Assembly: GCA_965153355.1 (NCBI GenBank)
Contig: OZ231127.1
Location: 25,606,001 to 25,670,000 of the forward strand
Direction: 5' to 3'
DNA: 64,000 bases
Origin: Flaccisagitta enflata
Taxonomy: Eukaryota > Chaetognatha > Sagittoidea > Aphragmophora
Part shown: piece by piece, positions 1-31,050 of the stretch
How the letters are laid out: every line of letters starts with the position of its first letter
How positions within the stretch are numbered: the stretch's first letter is position 1
Translations under genes and position numbers: made by a program
Notes under the pieces: model-generated
Databases searched by the model: none
The model's input: only the letters and a program-made list of their open reading frames with translations
Told to the model about the DNA's origin: nothing

Positions 1-1
1 A

Positions 2-3000
2 GACCACGAGGTAAAGAAAGTCTACAGCGACTACGAATACCTCCTCGAACGGGAATGGAAAACGCCACGCCCAATGGAACCGGAAAAGCAGACCATCATC
101 CGCTCCCCGCAGACTGTAAAGGAATGTGTCGCCGAGATGCGAGAGGCCATGGACATTTCCGGCCAGAAAAAGTTCGTAGTCGGTCTTGACCAAGAGAAAA
201 ACCTCTCCACGCTCCAATTTTCGATGAAAATCGAGGATTGCTTTGGAAGAGGAAAGCACTACGAGAAACATATTCTCTTCCACATGAAAACTGTCCTTGA
301 TTCACGACGCAACATCATGCAGGACGGCATTCCCACCGAACTAAAAGATTTCCTCTGTGACCCGCGCTTGATCTTTTCCGGTAAAAACATCAAGGAAGAC
401 ATCGCCTACGTCGTGAAGGAATTCAAAATCGACGCCGCCGTTGCCGCCGAGTTCGAGTACATCGAGCTTGGGGAAATGTACGACTTTGTCTACAATTTCC
501 TTTGGGCGCCAGAATACGCCGCCGACCTGCTTAAATGCGACCCGAAAAACCACGCCGAACGGATGCGTTTCTGGTCCTGCCTCGACGACGTCGGTCTCAA
601 GACCATCTATCAATTTGCGTATCCCGGCATGACCCTCTCCAAACGTATCATTTGGCGCGACCATAAGAACAACTTCGACGAGTCCAAAAACAGGCTCATG
701 CCCGACGACATTCGCTATGCGTTAAATGATTCCGCCTCTAGCCAGGAAATTCCGATTGAGATCGCGGAAAATCTTCTCGGAATTCGCGCCAATCTCTTCC
801 GCCGGAAGTACGGTTCTGATGAGTTAGTAGAGGCGACGTTGCTCCGCCTTCTCTCTGCTCTCTCTGGCCCGGATGACGCGGCGTCATTGGACAGAAGGGA
901 GAAGGCGGAGGTAGAAGCACTGAATGAGGCGTGGTATAGTGAGAAGCTTCGTCGCCAATTCATGGACAACCAGTTTGATGTTCGTCTGTGGATGCGGAAA
1001 CGGAATCTTTGTATCGCCCAACTCCGCACGAAATACAAACTGAAGCCTCATTTCGTAGAATGGAATACGGCGACGGCGACCTTTGTCCACCAATCGCGTC
1101 CTTTCCTCGAAAACGCGCTGATTCTTAAAAAGTCAATCGAGAGTCGGAGAAGGCCGCGTACGCCGCCGCCTCCAGACGACGAAGACGGCTGGCCGGTTGA
1201 CGCGACAGCGCCGGCAGCAGCAGCATCAGTCCCGGAAGCAGCAGCATCAGCAGCAGCAGCCCCGGAACCGATAGGTGAGAATAAAAGGAAATGGAAGAAT
1301 GACAAAAATGCAATTTCTGAATCGGAAGACGATGATGACGATGATGACCAAAAGTCAAGGGATGGTGACCTTGAGTCAGATGATGATGATGGTGATGATC
1401 TGAAATCGAATGATGATGATGATGATCTGAAATCAAGTGATGATGATGATGATGATCTGAAATCAGTGCACGAGAGTGAGATGAAATCTGTCGATGATGA
1501 CTATAGAGATGCTGATGAGTATGAAGACATTGACTCTGATTCTGTTGAATACATGACCGATGAATTTAGCGAGGAAGAAGTCAGAGTCTGCAAAAATCCG
1601 GTAATTGCAGAGCGCAGAAGGGTACTTAAATCAGGAATTATCACTAACGCATTTTTCCCCAATGCAGCATCCAGCTCTGCCTCAGTCTCCCAACAGTCTC
1701 CTCCTCGGTCTGCTTCCTCTCGTTCTCCTTCTCCTGCTGCTTCTTCTCCTGCTTCTCCTCCTCATCCTCAGCCTGCTCCTCCCCCAAAAAGAGCTTTCTC
1801 TCCTATTCTTCCTCCTACTCCTTCTCCATCAGCTTCCTCTCTCTCTTCTTCTCACATCGTTTCTTCTTCTTCTTCTCACATCGTTTCTTCTTCTTCTTCT
1901 CACGTCTTTTCTTCTTCTTCTTCTTCTTCTTCTTCTAATCTTTCTAAGAATGCTCCTCCTCTTTCTTCTCCTGCCGCTTGCTCTTCTTCGTCTCCTCCTC
2001 CGCCGTTGTCGTTGGCGCCAACGCCGCCTCCGCCGCCAGCGTGGAAAACGACGCTCCCCACTGGCCGACTCATCCATGACACGGTGAGAAGATTGTTTGA
2101 AGCATCAAGGTTTGGAGCGGAGGAAGTGGTGAAAAGCTTGAAGGACGAAAATCCGCGGAAGACGATGGACAATGTCACCGCCGTCATTGCCATCTTCGCC
2201 GAGAGAGCGACCGATCGGAAGAGGCGTGCAAAAGTCGCCGAGGCGTTAATGGGTCTCATCAGCGCAGAATTAAAGTATGAATTTGTCGTGCGCGTCCTTT
2301 CCTGCGATCTTCTTGGCAGAGGAAGGATTCAAGCAATCGCTACGCTCAACTACAAGCTTGTCTCTCCCTTCATCCTGTGCGACTTCCTCTTTTCAAAAAC
2401 CGACGGCGATCTCATCGCGAAAGCCGCGAAGATGTTTGACAAAGACGACGTCGTCAACGTCGTCAAATTCGTCGCCAAAAATTTTGAGAGGGAAGACGTG
2501 GTTTTGGAAAAATTGCGTTCGTTGGACTGCCTCCGACCATATTACATCATTGGCGAGGGAACTTGGTCGGCTTATAAATGCCGAGCCCTCATCATCGCTT
2601 GCTGCGCCGCGTGGGAATTCGAGCCGCCGCCGGAAACGAATCCGGTCTATATGGCCGTTGGCATTGGCCCCAGCCTCGGCGCCTTTCTCCGACACGAGAT
2701 GGAGCCGGAAGATTTCTTCTTCGTTTGTAAAGATCTCGCCGGAAAACGTGACGAAGATTGGCGCCGCTGCATCGACTACATTGCGGAAAAGTGTCCAAGT
2801 CTTGCGTCGTTTATTTCCGCGCGCGCCGGATTCGGAAGGCGCGATTACGTCACCGAATTTGTTCCCTCGTGTACGGCGCCGTTCAATGAGAGGCTCCACC
2901 AGCTGCCGCATCACGCTGGGTATGTCTTGGAGGATGACGATATCGTCGACAGCTTCGAACGGCGAATCAAAGACTCTTCCGTTTATCTCATGGACTTTCA

Positions 3001-3520
3001 TGGAACTGTTTCGGTCGATGACACGCGCGGCCGCGTTGGCCTCGTTACATTCGTCTTTCCCGCGAAGATTTATTACTTCATCCCGCGTTATTCTTCGTCA
3101 GTTGCCAAACGGGTGCGACAAATTGTTAAAGACAACCAACGTCCCGTCATTGTCTTCAAGTGGGAAACCGAAAAGAAAGACTGTAAAAAGACGTTCGGTT
3201 GGGTGCCGGAAGAGTTGCTCAATGCCGCGGCGATTGCTAAGGAGAGAGATCTCCCGCGCTCCCTCGATTCCCTGGCCGAACGGCTGGTCGAGGGCTGTTA
3301 TTGCCGCCGCGCATCCAACTTCACCGACACCGTCGTTCCTTATTCGGAAGCGTTGCGTCATCGCGCCATCAAAGGTTGTCTTGTCTACGACTTCGTTGCC
3401 GGCATCCTCGGTTTGGAACCACGTGCCGCCATCGCGCCGCGTTCTTCGAAGCGTTCTCATCGCGACGACGACGCCGATAATGACTCTGGTCGAGTGAAAG
3501 AAAAACGCCGCAGTCGCTAA
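2..3520 (+). CDS. 3'-5' exonuclease (RNase D/mut-7-like) protein, 5' partial
   Basis: The frame is open without a stop from base 2 through the first ATG (74) to the stop at 3518-3520, so the protein probably starts before the window; 1148 residues follow Met74. Numbering from that Met, the N-terminal module (about 30-240) has every DEDDy exonuclease residue in order: D39 and E41 (VVGLDQE), D109 (GKNIKED), Y215 and D219 (RYALND). Then come an Asp/Glu/Ser-rich stretch (about 410-520), Ser/Pro-rich low complexity (about 540-690) and a helical domain. The C-terminal region (about 960-1115) resembles the same fold, but D974-x-H976, D1036, H1096 and K1100 replace the catalytic set, so it is probably inactive. 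The family trims 3' ends of RNA or DNA (known for mut-7/Nibbler/EXD and RNase D). Basic tail SKRSHRDDD...KEKRRSR suggests nuclear or RNA-binding location (inference). No intron is visible. Alternative: a domesticated exonuclease of transposon origin. Confidence 0.7.
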   Translation, partial: DHEVKKVYSDYEYLLEREWKTPRPMEPEKQTIIRSPQTVKECVAEMREAMDISGQKKFVVGLDQEKNLSTLQFSMKIEDCFGRGKHYEKHILFHMKTVLDSRRNIMQDGIPTELKDFLCDPRLIFSGKNIKEDIAYVVKEFKIDAAVAAEFEYIELGEMYDFVYNFLWAPEYAADLLKCDPKNHAERMRFWSCLDDVGLKTIYQFAYPGMTLSKRIIWRDHKNNFDESKNRLMPDDIRYALNDSASSQEIPIEIAENLLGIRANLFRRKYGSDELVEATLLRLLSALSGPDDAASLDRREKAEVEALNEAWYSEKLRRQFMDNQFDVRLWMRKRNLCIAQLRTKYKLKPHFVEWNTATATFVHQSRPFLENALILKKSIESRRRPRTPPPPDDEDGWPVDATAPAAAASVPEAAASAAAAPEPIGENKRKWKNDKNAISESEDDDDDDDQKSRDGDLESDDDDGDDLKSNDDDDDLKSSDDDDDDLKSVHESEMKSVDDDYRDADEYEDIDSDSVEYMTDEFSEEEVRVCKNPVIAERRRVLKSGIITNAFFPNAASSSASVSQQSPPRSASSRSPSPAASSPASPPHPQPAPPPKRAFSPILPPTPSPSASSLSSSHIVSSSSSHIVSSSSSHVFSSSSSSSSSNLSKNAPPLSSPAACSSSSPPPPLSLAPTPPPPPAWKTTLPTGRLIHDTVRRLFEASRFGAEEVVKSLKDENPRKTMDNVTAVIAIFAERATDRKRRAKVAEALMGLISAELKYEFVVRVLSCDLLGRGRIQAIATLNYKLVSPFILCDFLFSKTDGDLIAKAAKMFDKDDVVNVVKFVAKNFEREDVVLEKLRSLDCLRPYYIIGEGTWSAYKCRALIIACCAAWEFEPPPETNPVYMAVGIGPSLGAFLRHEMEPEDFFFVCKDLAGKRDEDWRRCIDYIAEKCPSLASFISARAGFGRRDYVTEFVPSCTAPFNERLHQLPHHAGYVLEDDDIVDSFERRIKDSSVYLMDFHGTVSVDDTRGRVGLVTFVFPAKIYYFIPRYSSSVAKRVRQIVKDNQRPVIVFKWETEKKDCKKTFGWVPEELLNAAAIAKERDLPRSLDSLAERLVEGCYCRRASNFTDTVVPYSEALRHRAIKGCLVYDFVAGILGLEPRAAIAPRSSKRSHRDDDADNDSGRVKEKRRSR

Positions 3521-15261
<11,741 letters not shown>

Positions 15262-16236
15262 TGTGTTACGTAGGATCTTTTTTTTAGCTTTTTGGTTAAA
15301 TTAGTTAAGTTGTTTCGGTCTTCTCATATTCTTTAACAGTTTATCCTAGGTTTGTATTTGTAAATGCTACTTCCTGAGATGTTGTAAAATTCTTTGAGAA
15401 AAAAAAGACACCGCAAAATGTGCCTCAAGGACTAGATTAGAAAACTTTATTTCAAGACACGATCTCTAGATATCTTTAACGCATCATATGAAGAAAGCTT
15501 AAGATTTCGCACCTCAGCTCTCGGCTTTCTCGCGCCTCATGATCATGCACGCTTTCAAATATGAAACTTTGTCATGATCATGTTTCAAGTCATAGGCAAA
15601 GCGCAGCTCAGATTTCTCAAAATGAATACTTTAAGAAAGGTACAGATGTAGAAATATATATGATTTATTGATGAATATTTTAATGACGATTTTTTTTAAC
15701 AATGTTTGAATCTACGTGAAAAAATGTTTACTTTCGTTGTCTACCTGAGGACGCAGCAAATGTAACTATGATCCCAAAATCATTAGTGCCATCTATTTTA
15801 CCACCCAATGTTCTTAAAAGCACCATGTACCAGTAAATAATTTAGGGAGTATTTATCTCCTTTTTTCTTTTCAAAAATTTACTCCAAGAAAATGTTTAAA
15901 GAAAATACTTGACACTTAGGAAAAATCAAAAGCGCATGACGATGGGAAAGTCGAAAACAACCGGTGTTTGTATCATACATCGACTGACCGGAAGGTATTC
16001 CGTCGTGATAGAGAAACAATTAAAACATCGTTACACATAATGGACAGAGAGACTGAATTTGAAATTGGCATAAGAAATGATGTCGTGTTTCGACTCGTCG
16101 CGCCGGAAAAGAAAAAAAAGATTGCGGCGGATAAAGCTCATCTTTAAGTTTTAAGTTTAAACGGAGGATTTCCCATGAAGAAAACTTAATTTCAAAGATG
16201 TATCCCTTCCCTGGCAATACATTCATCTGCACAGAA

Positions 16237-16408
16237 ACAAGGCCGTATACACGGTTACCCAAGTCGCGTGCAGGTGGGCAGGGGCGATGATGAATTAGGT
16301 AAATCAAATGTTTGGGTAGGACCTCAAAAACCGCTCGTAAACGCAAAAAAAAAAAAAAGTGTATCTGATGGACTGACGGACCAACAGACAGACCGACCGA
16401 CCAACAAA
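16237..16408 (-). mobile_element. family H element, truncated at the duplication junction
   Basis: Tail AACAAGGCCGTATACACGG present; the head is lost where copy A ends in GACCGACCGACCAAC. The full counterpart is 25122-25334. Confidence 0.7.
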
Positions 16409-17033
16409 GTTGGTGAGTGATTGGAGATGGATATGGATTTTAGATAGGTTAACGGACATACGGACAGCTTCGACAATGGACATAATGATCGGACGGACAT
16501 ACCTCTTTCTTATAGAGATGCGAGGACGTATCTAAAGACTCAGGTGGTCATGAGTGACTGAGATGGACATGGATTTTAGATAGGTTAATGGACATAGCAT
16601 ACATCTAGGAGGACAGATGGAGATCTCTTTTACATAGATGCTATAGACGCATCTAAAAATGATCAGTGGTTTGGTGAGTGATTGGAGATGGATATGATTT
16701 TAGGAGGTAGGGTTAAAGGACATACGGACATACGGGATTGACTTGACAGACTTTTCTGAGTAGAGGATGTTAGAGGACGCATCTAAAAATGACTAGGTAG
16801 TTGGTGAGGATTGAGATGATAAGCGGATTTAGAGGTAGGTTAACTGACACATGGACATACGTGACATGATCGGACGGACATACTTATAGAGATGTTGAGA
16901 CGCATCTAAAAATGATCAGCAGCTGGTGAGTACTGGAGATGGATAAGCAGATTTAGAGGCAGTAGGGTTAACGGACATACGGACATACGGACGGACGGAC
17001 AGACCCTCTTATAGAGATGCGAGGACGCATCTA
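16409..17033. repeat. degenerate tandem array of family H heads between the duplicates
   Basis: About five units of roughly 120-140 bases, each with TTGGTGAGTGATTGGAGATGG, GGTTAACGGACATACGGACA and CTTATAGAGATGCGAGGACGCATCTAAAAA-like parts. The last part is the reverse complement of the family H hairpin head. Unit starts lie near 16408, 16549, 16671, 16801 and 16922. Confidence 0.75.
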
Positions 17034-17162
17034 AAAAAGAAATTCAAAATATGCGAGCGATGGAAATTAGGAGAAAAAAATTTAAAAGAACATAAATAAT
17101 TAAACGTCTTTAAAGGATAGAGAAAAAACTTTGCTTCGCAAAAAAAAAAAAAAAAAAAATAA

Positions 17163-17340
17163 AACAAGGCCGTATACAGGGCTACCAAGTTCACAAAGTA
17201 AGTGGCAGGAGAGTAGAGCAAAAGGAATCCAAACCTTGGGCAGATACTGACAAAAACATGCCAAAACGCCAGCAAAGTGTTACAGACCGACGGACCGACC
17301 GACAGAGCGGATTATAGAGTCTCGTGCACGCGACTAAAAA
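17163..17340 (-). mobile_element. family H element, copy B paralog of 7934-8130
   Basis: Same position relative to the poly-Asn exon donor. Its core has short deletions compared with copy A. Confidence 0.75.
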
Positions 17341-17360
17341 AAGAAAGAAAAAAGGCGAAC

Positions 17361-24162
<6,802 letters not shown>

Positions 24163-25654
24163 TGTGTTACGTAGGATCTTTTTTTAGCTTTTTTATCAAA
24201 TTAGTTAAGTTGTTTCGGTCTTCTCATATTCTTTAACAATTTATCCTAGGTTTGTATTTGTAAATGCTACTTCCTGAGATGTTGTAAAATTCTTTGAGAA
24301 AAAAAAAGACACCGCAAAATGTGCCTCCTCAAGGACTAGATTAGAAAACTTTATTTCAAGACACGATCTCCAGATATCTTTAACGCATCATATGAAGAAA
24401 GCTTAAGATTTCGCACCTCAGCTCTCGGCTTTCTCGCGCCTCATGATCATGCACGCTTTCAAATATGAAACTTTGTCATGTTTCAAGTCATAGGCAAAGC
24501 GCAGCTCAGATTTCTCAAAATGAATACTTTAAGAAAAGTACAGATGCAGAAATATATATGATTTATTGATGAATATTTTAATGACGAATTTTTTAACAAT
24601 GTTTGAATCTACGAGATAAAATGTTTACTTTCGTTGTCTACCTGAGGACGCAGCAAATGTAACTATGATCCCAAAATCATTAGTGCCATCTATTTTACCA
24701 CCCAATGTTCTTAAAAGCACCTTGTACCAGTAAATGATTCAAGAAGTATTTATCTTCTTTTTTCTTTTCAAAAATTTACTCCAAGAAAGTGTTTAAAGAA
24801 AATACTTGACACTTAAGAAAGCGCATGACGATGGGAAAGTCGAAAACAACCGGTGTTTGTATCATACATCGACTGACCGGAAGGTATTCCGTCGTAATAA
24901 AGAAACAATTAAAACATTGTTACACATAACGGACAGAAAGACTGAATTTCAAATTGGCATAAGAAATGATGTCGTGTTTCGACTCGTCGCGCCGGAAAAA
25001 GAAAAAAATTGCGGCGGATAAAACTCATCTTTAAGTTTTAAGTTTAAACGGAGGATTTCCCATGATGAAAACTTCATTACTATGATTTATCCCTTCGCTG
25101 GCGATACATTCATCTGCACAGAAACAGCGCCGGATACATGGCTACCCATGTCGCGTGCGGGTGAGCAGGGGCAATGATATAATAGGTAAATCAAATATTT
25201 GGGCAGGGGCTGTGACACAAAAACCGCTCGTAAATGCCAAAAAAGCGAAGTGTATCTGATGGACTGACGGACCAACAGACAGACCGACCGACCGACCAAC
25301 ACGGCGGGTTATTGAGTTGCATAGCACGCGACTATATATTGCGGTTTAAGAATACATATGAGAACAAAGGATAGCTGTCATTGACTAATTGCAAAAAAGA
25401 AACCAATAGATGTTGAGTCATTTAATCGGCTAGATCCATTAAAAGCGGGTGGGTGAGTTTTTTTTTTCTTCTGAGAGATGAGAAGTTGAGAACTCTAAAT
25501 CGTTTCCGTGGATTTATTCCGCATCGGTGAATCACATTTCTTTTCTGCCCTTCCAATATATGCCAACATCCTGCCTTTCGGCTCATTTCAATTTCAGTCT
25601 TTCTCATTCTTTTCCATCCCTTTTCCGTTTTTCCTCTGTTTTCCCCTCATTCTC

Positions 25655-25921
25655 ATTTTCTCACCAATCACCATAAATCTCCGCGCGAATTTGACCCAAT
25701 CGATGGAATCGCCGATCGAACACACGAATCCCAGATCCCATCTCGGAAGTATGCAAATCACGATCATGGATTCATGGTCAAGGCCTTGGATGATGACGAT
25801 GACGACGATGACGACGACGACGATGACGACGATGACGACGACGATGACGATGGTGACGACTTCCGCGAAGAAAAGCGGTGGCAAGAACGATGTCGCGATG
25901 ACGATGAGGACGAGGACGATG
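25655..25921 (+). CDS. candidate Asp-rich exon
   Basis: An open frame encodes SPREFDPIDGIADRTHESQI, then KYANHDHGFMVKALD, about 22 Asp, and GDDFREEKRWQERCRDDDED, ending at a donor-like GATG|GTGAGG in phase 1. A pyrimidine-rich stretch lies upstream. No partner exon or domain is recognised, and AAC repeats follow. It may be chance coding in a GAC repeat. Confidence 0.25.
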
Positions 25922-25974
25922 GTGAGGTTGCTGTGACCGCGATCATGGCAACAGCAGGGGAACCCCAACAAAAA

Positions 25975-26985
<1,011 letters not shown>

Positions 26986-28640
26986 ATTGTTGTAGAGCCG
27001 TGACACTCTCCGACCAGCGATAGCCGAAGAGTCGGCGAAAGATTGAGTTGTATGCAACTCTGAGTTGACGTCGTTCGTCGCGATTACAGACAGTAACAAT
27101 CTCGATACCATAAGTCAAGATTGGGACACAGTGCGATTCAAGAAGTCGCAGCATAACTGTTTCATTTGATGTTCCATCGATTCTCAGTATTGAGTTTGCG
27201 CAGCGGTAGCATTTTCGAATGCGTTCCGTGATGCAACAGTCAAAAACTTTGTTGCTTTTCAGCATGATGCCAAGATACGGCCATTTTTTCAGTCCAATCA
27301 ACCGGTTTGTTGTTTAATGTGAGAATGTGGGTAACGTCAATCTTCTTGCCAAAGACAAGATTCCGCGATTTTTTTGCGTTCAGGGCAATGTCCCATTCTA
27401 GGCAATATTTGCCACACACATCAAGCAGTGATTGCAGACCCTTTACTGATGGCGCCAAGATTGCCATGTCGTCAGCATAGAATAACCCAGCCGCAAAATG
27501 GTTACCATAGTAACACCCCTTATTTGTCTCTTTGAGTTTCATGATGAGGTCATCAACGTAGATGGAATATAGGTCTGGAGACAACACTCCACCCTGCCTT
27601 ACCCCAGCAGTGATTTGAAACCATTCCCTGTAGTGATTATCCCATTTCACTCGGCATATAAGGCCATCATACCATGAGATGAGTATGTCAAGAAAGACTA
27701 GTGGTGTCTTTCGATCGATGAGTTTGATGAATAAGCCTGAATGAACAAGCCTGTCGAAGGCTTTGCTCGCGTCCAGAAATGAGCAGTAAACACGACTGTT
27801 GTTGTTAATGTAGTATGTCACTGTCTCCTTTAGACAATGGTTCGCATGAATTGTCGAACTGTTTTTTTTTTAAACCAAATTGGTGAGTAGACGTTGTAAG
27901 ATGATCGATGTAGATGCGCTTTAAAACATGCTCAAAAAGCTTTAAGATGATTGGTGAAATAGTTATTCCATGGTAGTTGTTTGGATCACTAACGTTGCCT
28001 TGTTGATCTTTGATGATGGGCACTATAAACCCTGAGCGAAATTGATGCGGCACATACCCATGTCTCATCATTTGGTTAAATAGATCCGTGATCCTCACCA
28101 ACACATTCAATGGAGCATAGTGTAAGTGTTCTGCCGAAATGAGAGATTCATCCGAGCTCTTTCCTCTTTTCAGTGATGAAAGGGCATCAATCACATTGGG
28201 TAACATAATGTAAGCCGATTTGCAGTCACATGACTCATTGTGTTTGTCAACGTAGGTAGAGTAAGCAGATGAAAATTGATTATCGAGTCTGTTCACGTTA
28301 TCGCGATTGTTTGGCGTGGAATTAGACTTAAAGCTTTGCATGAACACATTTGCAATATCGGTCTTAGAGGAACATCCGCTAACAACTGGTGCAAATGGGC
28401 TTTTGTTTGGATTGTAGAGTCTTCTCCATGTGCTCCAAAATGTTTGGGATTCAGACTCACTCAAAGCAGAATGGAGGCGATCCCATGATGCCTGTTTTGG
28501 GGCCCGTCGAGCAGCTCTGATAGCTTGTTGGTAGGATGCACGCACACACAAGCGTTCCTCGTGTAGTGGTACTTGTCTCGGGCGACCTTCGCTTATCCAT
28601 AAGGATTGGATGTCGATTGACTGATTTTTAAGCAAGTTAG
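26986..28640 (-). pseudogene. non-LTR retrotransposon (LINE) reverse transcriptase, broken
   Basis: Three frames cover one RT: 28635-27805 (linker after the lost endonuclease, then GFIVPIIKDQQGN, PNNYHGITISPIILKLFEHV), 27821-27240 (SFLDASKAFD, AGVRQGGVLSPDL and the active site FYADD), and 27301-26990 (LESHCVPILTYGIEIV, FRRLFGYRWSES). Frameshifts separate them. The apurinic endonuclease is missing, so the copy is 5'-truncated, and the 3' end breaks off into AAC repeats in mid-frame. The motif order fits the CR1/Jockey group. Not functional. Confidence 0.85.
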
Positions 28641-30852
28641 TTTTTAGTCTGAACAGACTATAGTTTCCGCTCCTGTTTTTATATGATGTTTTATTAATAA
28701 ACTTGTGTCTGAATAAGACTCTGTGTGTTTACTATAAGGGCCAGCAGCCCTCTAACTTTGCGAGTACCCCAAAGGGGTACCTATGGACTTGAGGCTACGT
28801 CTCTGACCCTGTCCATAGCCTTTATTTGATTGCCAAAAGACTTTAATACATTGAATACTAAATGGTAGACTTTGGAGTCGTCTGCCACTTTTGGGGATCG
28901 CTACAAATTGAAAAAGCTAATTCTCCTCTTTCAGATGATGCCAAGCAGAATTCTGTGCAACCGATAGTTTTGGAGCTATGATTTTTAAATCTTTTTTTAT
29001 TTTTCGCATTTTTTGTTTGTTTTTTCTAAAAACAAGGAATCGAGTTAGTTGAAGTCTATTTGAACTTTGAAATGTCCTAGGTGATAATTGTGCATCCGGG
29101 CAGCACAGCCTCTCTCTCATTTCAATTACGGACTCTATGAGAGGCTTTGTCCGTCAGTCTTTCCATCGGTCTGTTGGTCCGTCTGTCCATCCGAGTGGAA
29201 AAGTGGAAAAACAAGTGGTCTAGCTCGTGTGTGGGGGTTGGGGTTGGGGTGTGGATGGGGGTTTGATGCCCCTGTCTACCTTTCCGAAACTCTCAGCATT
29301 TACGACTTTTTTCCTACGGCGATTAGCCGCCTTTATTGGTAATTGTGATCAATTTAAGCGAATTTGACTAAAGTATCCTCGTGAGCTATCACAATCATCG
29401 AGCAACAACTCAGTGACAGCCTAGTTCAAAATGAACAGGATAACTCATTGTAATGAGAGGGAATGATCGATTTTGATTTATTGGATGATTTTATCATCGT
29501 TTGACTTTGTGCGTTGAATTATTGATTGATCCTATGCAATTGATTTACAGAATATAGTGGGATGAAAACAAGGTCGTCTCACCTATGGCGCGTGCGTGTC
29601 GTGACTTCAGTTTTATCATTTTTTTTGATGAATGAATGAATGAATGAATGAATGAATAAATGAATGAATGAATGAATGAATGAGTGAATGAATGAATGAA
29701 TGAATGAATGAATGAATGAATGAATGAATGAATGAATGAGTGAATGAATGAATGAATGAATGAATGAATGAATAAATGAATGAATGAAATCGAAAAAAAA
29801 ACCCTAGAAGATCGTTAAAAAATCAATATAAATTAGAAAAAAACTGAGAAAAGGACTTCGAGACGAACCGACCAAAAGACCGAAATGTGGCCTTTAGACT
29901 GTAGAACGGTGTAGCACGTAACTAAGATGGAACTAACTTGGATGATTGATTGATGAATGAATGAAACATGGATAAGTCTTTTTAATGACCGACTTTTGGT
30001 AGATAGTTTGATTGATTGATTGATTGGGAAAAAGGAAAAGATAGGTACTGCCTGTACTACAGGCACCTGGGCAGAGAGACAAACTGACGAGGACAAGAAT
30101 AACGAATGACAGCAGCGTCTTTCCTGATTGTTAAAAAATGCTTCCTTCGGTCCGTATTCAGCTAGATGTCTGTCTGGTTATCTGCCTGGCACTTTGTCTC
30201 TCTATCTATCTATCTGTCTATCTGTCTCTCTCTCTCTCTCTCTCTCTCTCGCGTACTATCTCTTCTGCTGTCCTTTGCCTTGAGAATTTTAGGTTGAGTT
30301 CGGCTGAAAACAAACAGGTTTAGAATTAGAAATTACTGGGATCGCGATCGCGAACAAGTCGATCGTCCCAGTTTTGCCTTGTCACTGGTTGCAGACTCGT
30401 CGTTGTCGTCGTTTTCGTCGCCATCGTCATCGTCGTCGTCGTCTTCGGCTTTTAGTTGACTTTATCCACCGTGTAAGGAACTGGCAACGAGACAGCTTTT
30501 TGACAGCCATTTAAGTTTTGTCATTATGTTATTACAAAGAAACTAACACTGATGCTAACTCAAACAGATGGAAACGATAAGCTTTACGCTGTCCTTAATG
30601 ATCTCCAATTATGTAATTTCAACTGAATCGAACTGATTATCATTACCTTCAAAAAATTGAACGAAGCGACAAATCATGATTATACGATGACGTCCAAGGG
30701 AATCTAAACAAATGCAAATAGATCTGAAGGAAGGACAAAATGTAAAAGTAAATCGAAAATCTTATTGAAAATTCTCTGAAAACAAATTATCGAGACCAAC
30801 TGCAAACATGGCTAAAGCGTACGCGGACCAGGCGGATCCTGAACATTCTCAG
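28641..30852. other. intergenic repeats
   Basis: Contains a GTACCCC-AAA-GGGGTAC hairpin near 28765, a family F copy (28885-29345) and GAAT repeats (29632-29790). A TCTA/CT tract (30198-30250) and a short TCG-rich stretch near 30400 follow. No supported gene. Confidence 0.5.
28885..29345 (+). mobile_element. family F element
   Basis: Contains CTCCTCTTTCAGATGATGCC, TTTTGGAGCTATGATTTTT and ends CTCAGCATTTACGACTTTTT then CGGCGATTAGCCGCCTTTAT. A family H-related head (29125) lies inside. No CT tract here. Confidence 0.65.
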
Positions 30853-31050
30853 GTGTTTATGTGCACTGCACATTGTGGAGCTAGATCTGAAGGAAAGCAT
30901 GAATGATTTATTCATGCTATTGCATTGTTGGGAGCTACTCGTGTACCTTTCTCTTTCATGTTTTGTTTATGTATGCAATGGTGATTCCATAATTCTTATA
31001 CTCATCTTTTTCTTGATACCCGATTTCAAATCCATGAATTGTGAACACAG

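Noticed and set aside
1605-2087. Leu-rich and Arg-rich frames inside the exonuclease gene, and the other overlapping frames to 3605
   Set aside because: Shadows of the serine/acidic low-complexity part of the main frame.
16409-17033. CRISPR-like array
   Set aside because: Repeats are long, diverged and contiguous, with no constant short repeat or unique spacers, and the genome is animal.
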